NCBI RefSeq assembly: GCF_000280925.3
Contig: NZ_CP012109.1
Location: 5,166,501 to 5,230,500, forward strand
DNA length: 64,000 nucleotides
Origin: Myxococcus hansupus
GTDB taxonomy: Bacteria; Myxococcota; Myxococcia; Myxococcales; Myxococcaceae
Reading direction: 5' to 3'
The position numbers were made by a program, and so were the translations under genes. Within the stretch, counting starts at the first letter, position 1; each line of letters begins with the position of its first letter. Shown in pieces: positions 1-6,815 of this stretch. A model generated the notes under the pieces. It was given only the letters and a program-made list of their open reading frames with translations. It was not told the origin of the DNA and ran no database searches.

Positions 1-1905
1 CCCGTGGTCGTGCGTATCAACGAACCCATGTCTCCCGAGCTGCATCAGGCCGACCTGGAGGCATGTATCGGCCTGCCAGGATTGACGGCGTTGATGCCCA
101 CGCTGACCACGGGCCCCGAGGACCTGGACACGCTACACGCACGGGTGTCCGCGCTGGAGGCGGCGCGGGGCCTTCCGCTGGGAAGCACCCGCTTTCTGCC
201 GCTCATGGAAACACCGGCGGCGGTGCTGGACGCGCAGCGCATCGCCCAGGCGGGCGGAGGACGGAATCTGGGGCTCATGCTGGGCCACGGAGATTTGTTC
301 CGTTTCACGGGAGCCCTCCCGCACGCGGAGCTCACCCTCAGCCACCCACGAAGCGCCCTGGTCATGGCGGCCCGGGCCGCGGGCATCGAGCCGTTCGACA
401 CGCCGTATACGAAAATCGGGGACCGTATCGGCCTGGAGAAACACGCTCACGAAGGCCGCATCCATGGCTTCACGGGACAATGCTGCCTCCATCCGTCCCA
501 GCTCGACGTCGTGAACCGGCTGATGACACCCACGGCCTCTGAGCTGGCTTGGGCACGCAGGGTGACCGAGGCGCAGGCGCACGGCGCGCTCGCGACGCTG
601 ACCCGCAAGGTCCCCGGAATCGCCACGACCGAGGACTCCGAACGCGGGCCCGCCTCCGCGGCGACAGAGGGCATGGCCATCGTGGACGGACAGCTCATCG
701 GGCCACCGCACTTGAAGGCGGCGCACCGGTTGCTTGGGCTCGCGCCATTGCGTGCGACCGCTGGCTCGGGCGACGTCGTGGTGGGGCGACACGTCTCACA
801 TGCGCTCGACCGCCCCACCCGCGCGGACGACCGGCTCCCCAATCCCTACGAAATGACAGCAACCGCGGGGATGCGGGACCTCTGGGTCCAGAGCTTCTAC
901 TCACATGACCGCATCGTGACGAGCGCGCCCTTCGCGGCCCGGCTCGGCCTCACCACGCCCGAGACGATGCCCCTGCCCTTCATGATGGGCCTCTACCTCG
1001 CCGTGTGCATGTCGGCCACACACGGCGCCATCTACCACCTGGGCTTCCGCAACGCGCGACAGCTCGCGCCGCTGCGCGTGGGTGACACGTACCGGCAGGA
1101 CATCCAGGTCCGCGCGGTCCGTAACACGGGAGATGGGAAACGCGCGGTGGTGACGACCCATCGGCAGCTCGTGCGCGTGAGCGATGGCGTCCCTGTCTTC
1201 ACCGTCGACAAGCGGGAGCTCTACCACCGCCAACCGGAGTCCTTTCCCGTCTCGTCCGCAGCGCGGCAGCAAGAGCAGGCGGAGCACGAGAAGGCGCAGA
1301 TCTTCCGGGCGGAACTCCTCCGCCGGGCGAGCGACCTGCCGCCATCAGCGGACAAATCAGGAGCGGGGCAGTCCTTCACCGAAGGCGAGCTCCTGCTCCA
1401 CAGCTTCGCACGCCCCATGGGCATCACCGCCAACCTCGCGCTGTCGACCCAGTTCATGGTGACGCACCCCATCCACCTGGACCATCACCGATACGACCTG
1501 GGCCACGCTCACGGCATCGTGGTGAGTGGAGGGCTCGTGGTGGCGATGACGCTGGCCGCCGCAGCGCGCGACCTGCACGAAGTCGTCTGGCAGGAATTGC
1601 TCGCAGCGGACAACCTCCGCCCCGTGGCGCCGACACAAACGGTGGGCGCGCTCTCGTACGTCCTCTCACGTGCGCCCGTGGAAGGGATGGACCGGCTCGA
1701 GGAGCTCGTCGTGAGGACGCTCGGCGTACTGGACCTGACGCCCTCAGCGGAACTGGCCGACGTGCCGCTGCCGCGAGCCCTGTTCACGCTCGAAAGCGAA
1801 CGCCCCTCCGCGTACGACGAGCGCTGCCGTGAACACGGTCTGCAGGCGCTCGAAGGCCGAATCGTCTGCGTGGCCACGCGGCGAATCTTGCGACTCCGAG
1901 CGTAA
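1..1905 (+). CDS. CoA lyase (HpcH/CitE) fused to MaoC-type enoyl-CoA hydratase, 5' truncated
   Basis: The reading frame is open from the first base and enters on VVRINEP, an internal CitE-like strand, so the gene starts upstream of the window. The first 240 or so residues resemble the C-terminal part of an HpcH/HpaI or citrate-lyase-beta TIM barrel (PLMETPAAVLDA, FTGQCCLHPSQLDVVN), which cleaves or forms beta-hydroxyacyl-CoA thioesters. The remaining ~390 residues look like a double hot-dog MaoC-like hydratase (MTATAGMRDLWVQSFYSHDR; LRVGDTYRQDIQVRAV). The pairing suggests two consecutive steps in a branched-acid or malyl/mesaconyl-CoA type pathway; this is inference from domain order. It ends at TAA 1903-1905, followed at once by a perfect hairpin. 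The fold assignments are good; the substrate is unknown. Confidence 0.75.
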   Translation, partial: PVVVRINEPMSPELHQADLEACIGLPGLTALMPTLTTGPEDLDTLHARVSALEAARGLPLGSTRFLPLMETPAAVLDAQRIAQAGGGRNLGLMLGHGDLFRFTGALPHAELTLSHPRSALVMAARAAGIEPFDTPYTKIGDRIGLEKHAHEGRIHGFTGQCCLHPSQLDVVNRLMTPTASELAWARRVTEAQAHGALATLTRKVPGIATTEDSERGPASAATEGMAIVDGQLIGPPHLKAAHRLLGLAPLRATAGSGDVVVGRHVSHALDRPTRADDRLPNPYEMTATAGMRDLWVQSFYSHDRIVTSAPFAARLGLTTPETMPLPFMMGLYLAVCMSATHGAIYHLGFRNARQLAPLRVGDTYRQDIQVRAVRNTGDGKRAVVTTHRQLVRVSDGVPVFTVDKRELYHRQPESFPVSSAARQQEQAEHEKAQIFRAELLRRASDLPPSADKSGAGQSFTEGELLLHSFARPMGITANLALSTQFMVTHPIHLDHHRYDLGHAHGIVVSGGLVVAMTLAAAARDLHEVVWQELLAADNLRPVAPTQTVGALSYVLSRAPVEGMDRLEELVVRTLGVLDLTPSAELADVPLPRALFTLESERPSAYDERCREHGLQALEGRIVCVATRRILRLRA

Positions 1906-1914
1906 TGCAGGCCC

Positions 1915-1941
1915 GAGGCGAGCCATTCGCTGGCTCGCCTC
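1915..1941. terminator. Hairpin between convergent genes
   Basis: A perfect 11-bp inverted repeat (GAGGCGAGCCA, 5-nt loop, TGGCTCGCCTC) lies between the stop of the lyase/hydratase gene and the stop of the convergent hypothetical gene. There is no clear T-tract, so it may act as a bidirectional hairpin or mRNA 3'-end stabiliser. Confidence 0.55.
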
Positions 1942-1952
1942 TCGCCTGGGAT

Positions 1953-2393
1953 TCAATTGGCCGGGTAAAGCTCCAGATACATCTGGACCCAGAACATGCC
2001 GCGCTCGCCAATCCCCAGCGCAACCACCTGCTCGACAATCGCATGCAGCCGAGCCGCATCAACACCTTCAACTCGCTCGATGGGATGAAGATTGACGCTG
2101 CGAGCCCACCTCACGAGCAGGCGCAAAGCCTCGGTGCGTAACTCGATATCATCGTGGGCGCACAAGACGGGCAAGAGTGTCAGGAACCGTGCCCTCCCCC
2201 AATCGCGCATCTGGACCGCGACCAGCATGGCATTCTGGATCTGACGCGGACTTCCATCCCTTCGCTCCATCACGTCGAGCAGAAAATCGAACCCCTCCTG
2301 TCCCAGCGCCAGGAACAAACCCCTATCAAGCGCATTGAAGTCCTTTCGGTTCAGTTCATTCCTGAGCCGTCGCCGCTGCTTTGGGAAAATCAC
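1953..2393 (-). CDS. Hypothetical protein with HEAT-like helices
   Basis: 146 residues beginning at a GTG (MIFPKQRRRLRNELN). It is predicted soluble and all-helical; the run HDDIELRTEALRLLVRWARS resembles a HEAT or ARM-type helical pair. No signal peptide, membrane segment or catalytic motif is visible. Codon use is less G/C-biased than in the flanking genes. It converges on the lyase/hydratase gene across the hairpin at 1915-1941. A role in protein-protein contact is possible, but no function can be assigned. The start could lie slightly downstream. Confidence 0.6.
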   Translation of the reverse strand: MIFPKQRRRLRNELNRKDFNALDRGLFLALGQEGFDFLLDVMERRDGSPRQIQNAMLVAVQMRDWGRARFLTLLPVLCAHDDIELRTEALRLLVRWARSVNLHPIERVEGVDAARLHAIVEQVVALGIGERGMFWVQMYLELYPAN

Positions 2394-2410
2394 CGAGCCC
2401 CCTCACCCCC

Positions 2411-2479
2411 GGCCTTCCATCGAGGCATGGCCGGGACTCGCTCCAAGATGCCAGAGCCGAACACGCGGTCCAACTCCAG
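2411..2479. repeat. 69-bp direct repeat, copy 1 (duplicated tail of the STM4011-like gene)
   Basis: This segment matches 2996-3064 with about 7 mismatches in 69 bp. On the minus strand both copies encode the same tail (LELDRVFGSGILERVPAMP). Copy 2 is the genuine C terminus of the radical SAM gene. Copy 1 has no gene in front of it, so it is a stranded duplicate of that tail. The two copies bracket the small gene at 2559-2753. The stretch 2394-2558 holds nothing else recognisable. Confidence 0.8.
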
Positions 2480-2558
2480 CGTCCCAGACATGCTCGGACG
2501 TCGGCTGGGGCGTGGCAGTAACAGCGCGGTGGGGCGCCGCTCGCCGCACACCGGCTCG

Positions 2559-2753
2559 CTACTCGCCCCGTTCCGCGGCGGCGCGTAGGGCCCGGCGGAC
2601 GGCATCGGACTCATTGCACTGCCAGCGCTTCGCCAGCGCTTCCAGGTCCGTCGCTGACTGCAGGGTGTGGCGGACGAGCTGTTTCAAGACCACGCTGCCC
2701 TTTTCGGCGCGGCGCTTTTCGGGCGGGGTCTTTTCGGGGTCGTAACGGGGCAA
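2559..2753 (-). CDS. Small ribbon-helix-helix-like protein
   Basis: 64 residues starting at TTG 2753, chosen because AGGAG sits 9 nt upstream and the longer ORF (to 2903) has an unstructured N-terminal extension. The C-terminal half (LEALAKRWQCNESDAVRRAL) matches the helix-turn-helix of CopG/MetJ-type RHH proteins; the N-terminal ~25 residues are basic and polar. It would act as a cytoplasmic DNA-binding protein. No toxin gene lies next to it, so an antitoxin role is not supported. It lies between the two 69-bp repeats. The upstream stretch 2754-2977 shows no gene. Confidence 0.55.
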   Translation of the reverse strand: MPRYDPEKTPPEKRRAEKGSVVLKQLVRHTLQSATDLEALAKRWQCNESDAVRRALRAAAERGE

Positions 2754-2977
2754 TGCGTGTTCTCCTGTCGGTGCGCGGCACGGTACCTCACCCGACTTGG
2801 CTTGCCACGGGACAACGCCAGGCCGGGTGGGTGACTGCTCGCGCGGGGGCGCCGTCATCTCGTCCAGGGTATTGAGCCGCGCGCAGCACGGCTCGCAGGG
2901 CACGCTCGCGTCTCACGGGCAGGCATCAAGCGCCGCGCGCACATCGATGACGGGCTGGGGGCAACTATCGCAGGGCG

Positions 2978-3859
2978 CTATGTCGCCGTCGCTCGGGCCT
3001 TCCACAGAGGCATGGCCGGGACACGCTCCAGGATGCCAGAGCCAAATACACGGTCCAACTCCAGGTACTCCAAATGGACGTACCCGATATGGCAGCCACA
3101 GGTCTGCTTGGCACACGGCCGGGGCTTCAGCGCGGCGTCGAAGTCTGGCGTGTAGATGTTCCCAATGGGCTCATCGATAAAATGACACCGCCGCGCCGTC
3201 CCCTCCCCATCCACGGAAATGACAGACTCGCCGCCCCGGCACGCACGGCCCAGGCTGGGGTGACGTGTGTTGTTCACCGGGAAGAGCGGGTCCAACCGCG
3301 AGAAGCGCGCGATGTCCTCCGCCGTGTACGGCTCTTCCTGCCCGTCCTTCACCGCGTTGATCCACAGGTACGTGTCCGCCGGCAGGTCCGCGCGCAGGGA
3401 CTCGGCCTCCTCCGCGAAGCGCAGGAAGCCCACCACGCCCACGCTGTGCCGAACACCCAGCTCCGTCAGCTTCGTGCACTGCGCCAGGAAGCGGTGCCGC
3501 TTCGTCCACTCCGGGTGGTACGTGGCCCAGATCCCCAGCTTCTCCGCACGCGCCCGAGGCACCCAGTCCAGCTTGCACGACAGGTTCGTCTGGACAGCCA
3601 GGCGCTCGACGTGCGGCAAGTGGGACAGGCGGACGAGCGCCTCCTGGTACCACGGCCAGATGAGCGCCTCGCCCCACGGCGTGAAGAACACCGACACCGT
3701 GTCCTGCGTGCGCGCCTCCACCCACGCGACGAAGCGCTCCAGGTCCGCGCGGTCCTTGGCCAGCTCCTCGTCCGTGTGCTTCCACTTGCCGAACGGGCAG
3801 TACTCGCAACCGTAGTTGCAGCTCGACAGCGGGCCTCGGTAGAGCACGGTGAGCTTCAT
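2978..3859 (-). CDS. STM4011-family radical SAM protein
   Basis: 293 residues. The start is ATG 3859, which overlaps the stop of the upstream STM4012-like gene (ATGA); a longer in-frame ORF to 3910 adds only low-complexity residues. The N-terminal CX3CX2C cluster motif (SSCNYGCEYCPFGKWK) binds the [4Fe-4S] cluster that reductively cleaves SAM. A second Cys group near the C terminus (CAKQTCGCHIGY), together with CRGGE and CHF, may hold an auxiliary cluster or metal. It is the last gene of a four-gene operon. STM4011 and STM4012 proteins travel together in enterobacteria and other lineages; the reaction is unknown. The C-terminal 20 or so residues are encoded by repeat copy 2. Confidence 0.85.
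   Translation of the reverse strand: MKLTVLYRGPLSSCNYGCEYCPFGKWKHTDEELAKDRADLERFVAWVEARTQDTVSVFFTPWGEALIWPWYQEALVRLSHLPHVERLAVQTNLSCKLDWVPRARAEKLGIWATYHPEWTKRHRFLAQCTKLTELGVRHSVGVVGFLRFAEEAESLRADLPADTYLWINAVKDGQEEPYTAEDIARFSRLDPLFPVNNTRHPSLGRACRGGESVISVDGEGTARRCHFIDEPIGNIYTPDFDAALKPRPCAKQTCGCHIGYVHLEYLELDRVFGSGILERVPAMPLWKARATAT
2996..3064. repeat. 69-bp direct repeat, copy 2 (inside the STM4011-like gene)
   Basis: This copy is in frame and encodes the C terminus of the radical SAM protein. It is about 90% identical to 2411-2479. It is probably the parent copy, because it has an intact gene attached. Confidence 0.8.
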
Positions 3860-5172
3860 CGCCAGGCGTACTCCTTCATCATCCCCTGCACCTGCTCCGA
3901 GTGCAGCCACGGGCCAATCAAGTCAGAGCGCTCCACACCGGCCGGCGTGAGCTTCACCCAGCCGCCCTCCCGCCGCGCCAGTCCGTGCGTCTCCAACTCG
4001 GTGAGCTCGGGGAAGTCCTCCAGCACGTCCGTGCAGAAGCGCTGCCGGTACTCCGCCAGGTCCACACCGTCCGCCAGCAGCGACAGCAGCATGTAGCGGC
4101 GCCGGCGCTCCTCGGAGTCCAGCCGGAAGCCGTAGCCCACCTCACCGAACGACGCCTCCGTCCGCTCGCTGTACGACGAGATGATGCCGCGCACCTCGCG
4201 CGAGCCCACCGCGTACTCGGACGAATAGTGCACGCCCCCCGTGTACGAGCGCGCCCCGCACCCCAGCCCCACCATGCCGTCCTCCTGGCACCGGTACACC
4301 GGACCGCCCGCGTCCGGCGCGTGGCTCGCGCGGAACATGCGCATGGAGACCTGCGTGTATCCCTGGGACAGCAGGAAGTCGCGCCCCACGCGGTACAGCG
4401 ACAGGCGCATGTCATCCCACGCGCGCGCCTTCTTCCCCAGGAAGGTCAGCGGCCGGACGTAGAGCGGGTAGAGGTAGATCTCCTCGGGCGTGAAGCGCAG
4501 GGCCTCGCGCAGCGAGAAGAGGAAGCTCTCCTCCGTCTGCCCCTCCATCCCGTAGATGAGGTCCAGGTTCAGCGTGGGGAAGCCCGTGGAGCGGATGAGG
4601 TCCAGCGCCGCCTCTGCCTCGGCGGTCTTCTGCGGGCGCTTCACCGCGGCCACCTCCGCCTCGATGAAGCTCTGAATCCCGATGCTCACCCGGTCCGTCC
4701 CGCGCGAGCGCAGCACCCGGAGCTTCTCCGCGTCCACCGTCTCCGGCGACACCTCCACGGACACGGGGATGTTCTTCATGTCCGCGCCCATGACGCCTTC
4801 GGTCAGGTCGAACACGGTGTTCAGCCCCGCCACGTCCAGCAGCGTCGGCGTGCCGCCACCAATCGCGGCGCGGGCGAAGGTCGCCGTCCCCAGCGCCTCC
4901 TTCACCCGCTTCGTCTCACGCTTCAACGCGCCCAGGTACCCGTCCACCACGTCTTGCTTCGGCCCGGCGGCGGTGAACAGGTTGCAGAAGCCGCAACGCA
5001 TCTCGCAGAAAGGCACGTGGACGTAGAGGAACAGCGCGTCTCGGCGCTCCTCCGCCCAGACGGACTCCAGCGGGAGCGCGGGCGTGAAGGGCCGGTAGGC
5101 CGTCTTGTGCGGGTAGCCGTAGAGGTACGACACATAAGGCGACCCATCGAGCAACTGCTGTAGACGCGTCAT
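3856..5172 (-). CDS. STM4012-family radical SAM protein (HemN/HemW-like)
   Basis: 438 residues, starting at ATG 5172, which overlaps the stop of the hydrolase gene by ATGA. After a short N-terminal segment the HemN-type cluster motif CX3CX2C appears (PFCEMRCGFCNLF, about residues 54-66), followed by GGGTPTLL and SIGIQSF, all typical of coproporphyrinogen oxidase-like radical SAM enzymes. The C-terminal part carries the HemN-like region (GLGCGARSY). The enzyme is cytoplasmic and oxygen-sensitive by analogy. It is the partner of the STM4011-like enzyme, so the operon may carry out two radical steps on one substrate; that is inference. The substrate is unknown and heme synthesis is unlikely. Confidence 0.87.
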   Translation of the reverse strand: MTRLQQLLDGSPYVSYLYGYPHKTAYRPFTPALPLESVWAEERRDALFLYVHVPFCEMRCGFCNLFTAAGPKQDVVDGYLGALKRETKRVKEALGTATFARAAIGGGTPTLLDVAGLNTVFDLTEGVMGADMKNIPVSVEVSPETVDAEKLRVLRSRGTDRVSIGIQSFIEAEVAAVKRPQKTAEAEAALDLIRSTGFPTLNLDLIYGMEGQTEESFLFSLREALRFTPEEIYLYPLYVRPLTFLGKKARAWDDMRLSLYRVGRDFLLSQGYTQVSMRMFRASHAPDAGGPVYRCQEDGMVGLGCGARSYTGGVHYSSEYAVGSREVRGIISSYSERTEASFGEVGYGFRLDSEERRRRYMLLSLLADGVDLAEYRQRFCTDVLEDFPELTELETHGLARREGGWVKLTPAGVERSDLIGPWLHSEQVQGMMKEYAWR

Positions 5173-5972
5173 GGTGCGGGGTCTCGATCCAACGTGAACT
5201 CAGCGTAGGGCACCGTCCACACGACAGGGTGGCCCAGGCGGTGTCCGGTATAACCGTCATCCCCGTACGCCGTCCCGTGGTCCGAACAGACGATGCAGCA
5301 GGCGGGCCCCCGACGCCGCAGCGCCGCGAAGAGCGGAGGGAGGCACCCATCCACGTACTCCAGCGCGGCGGCGTGGGTGTCGAGCGAATCCTCCGGAGCC
5401 CCCGGCAGGTACTGCCGGTTGGGCTGGTGCAACGCCGACACGTTGATGAACAGGAACACGCGCTGCGAGCGCGGCACGGCCTCCAGGCGGCTGACGGCCA
5501 ACGCCACCTGATGCTCGGTGGAGCGCGCGTCCCTCACGCCCATCTCGGGGCTCCAGTGACTCTCCGCGAAGAGCCCCGGCAACACGTTGCCCAACGGGTT
5601 GCGCTTGTTGAAGAAGCCCACGCCCCCAATGCACACGGTGTGGTAGCCGCGGCCCGAAAGCCCGGTGACGAGGTCCGGCGCGTCCAGCACGCAGGTGCCG
5701 GGCGCCGTCGTCTCGCTGCCCTCGAAGCGCATGGCGAACAACCGCGGATGCAGCCCGGGCGTGGCCGGCGTGGGCAGGAAGCCCGCGAAGAAGGCGTGGT
5801 GCGCCGCGTACGTGAAGCTCGCGGGCGAGTGCCGCTTCTCCCACCGCCCCCCGGGCAGCAGCGCCGCCAGGTTCGGCGTGCGCCCCTGCGCGCAGAGCGC
5901 CTCCGCCACGTCGTAGCGCAGCGTATCCAGCGTGATGAAGAGCAGGTCGTGTGTGCCGACCACCGCGTTCAT
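5169..5972 (-). CDS. STM4013/SEN3800-family hydrolase (sulfatase/phosphatase fold)
   Basis: 267 residues when started at ATG 5972, which forms an ATGA overlap with the HAD gene stop like the other junctions; ATG 5978 (two codons earlier) is the alternative. The motif LLFITLDTLRYDVA is the alkaline-phosphatase/sulfatase N-terminal strand with its metal-binding Asp and a Thr that could be the nucleophile. VCSDHGTAYGDDGYTGHR supplies the C-terminal Asp/His metal ligands. No signal peptide is present, so it acts in the cytoplasm. It sits directly upstream of the two radical SAM genes, as in the enterobacterial STM4011-4013 group. It probably removes a phosphate or sulfate ester in the same unknown pathway. 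Confidence 0.83.
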   Translation of the reverse strand: MNAVVGTHDLLFITLDTLRYDVAEALCAQGRTPNLAALLPGGRWEKRHSPASFTYAAHHAFFAGFLPTPATPGLHPRLFAMRFEGSETTAPGTCVLDAPDLVTGLSGRGYHTVCIGGVGFFNKRNPLGNVLPGLFAESHWSPEMGVRDARSTEHQVALAVSRLEAVPRSQRVFLFINVSALHQPNRQYLPGAPEDSLDTHAAALEYVDGCLPPLFAALRRRGPACCIVCSDHGTAYGDDGYTGHRLGHPVVWTVPYAEFTLDRDPAP

Positions 5973-6652
5973 GTCCATTGCGACAGCACCTTGGCGAAGT
6001 CCCGCGCGCGCCCCACGATGCGCTCCACGGTGTACGTGGGCGGGGGCAAGCCCGCGGGCCACGCGCGGCCATGAGACACCCAGCAGGTGGACAGGCCCAG
6101 CCGCCCCGCGCCCTGGATGTCCCGCTCCGGGTCGTCACCCACGTGGAGCACCTCGTGCGGAGCCCGGCCCACGCACGCCAACGCCGCCTGGAAGATGCGC
6201 GGGTCCGGCTTCGACGCCCCCACCTCCCCCGACAGGAACACGTCTGGAAGCTGCGTCGTGAGGTCCGCGTGCGCGAGCTTCGCGCGCTGCACCCGGCCCG
6301 AACCATTGGACACCACCGCCACCGGCGCGCGCAGCCGCAGCGCGGTCACCAGTTCGCGCGTGTCTTCGTCGGACCGAGCGAAGGCAGGCAGCCGTGAGGA
6401 CATGTCCGCCCACAGCGCCTCCGCGCTCAGCGGCAAGGCCGGAAAGGCCGCCACGGCGTCGCGGCAGAACACGTCACGGTCGATGCCGCCTCGGCCGTCC
6501 AGGCCCCGCAGCACCTCCAGGGCTCGCGCCCGGCCGGGCTCGGGAAACGCCCGCGGGTGACGCAGGAAGAGGTCTTCCACGTACCGGTCGAAGGCGCCCG
6601 CGCGGTCAATCAACGTGTCGTCCAGGTCGAAGAAGACGGCCCGGGGCCGCAT
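5969..6652 (-). CDS. HAD-superfamily phosphatase
   Basis: 227 residues from ATG 6652, preceded by GGGAGGAG at 7-nt spacing. All four HAD motifs are visible: FFDLDDTLID (nucleophile Asp and acid/base Asp), VVSNGS, SKPDPRIF (Lys) and HVGDDPERD. The helical cap between motifs I and II marks a subfamily I phosphoglycolate-phosphatase-like enzyme. It is the first gene of the operon and its stop overlaps the start of the STM4013-like gene. The arrangement suggests it supplies or processes a phosphorylated intermediate for the radical SAM pair. It could also be a general small-molecule or metabolite-repair phosphatase. Confidence 0.85.
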   Translation of the reverse strand: MRPRAVFFDLDDTLIDRAGAFDRYVEDLFLRHPRAFPEPGRARALEVLRGLDGRGGIDRDVFCRDAVAAFPALPLSAEALWADMSSRLPAFARSDEDTRELVTALRLRAPVAVVSNGSGRVQRAKLAHADLTTQLPDVFLSGEVGASKPDPRIFQAALACVGRAPHEVLHVGDDPERDIQGAGRLGLSTCWVSHGRAWPAGLPPPTYTVERIVGRARDFAKVLSQWT

Positions 6653-6815
6653 CCCAGTACTCCTCCCGAGCGGGCAGGATACGCCGCCCTGCCCACCCGG
6701 ACCAGGGCGGGCCCGGCGCACGTCGAGTCGTGGCCGCCGCTCGTCCCCCTCCATATCGTGAAAAGGGTAAGGCATCCGCTGGCATCGACACCCGACCGCA
6801 TCGCCCATCCCTGAA

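Noticed and set aside
3901..5163. 420-residue plus-strand ORF
   Set aside because: Antisense to the STM4012 radical SAM gene; no domain.
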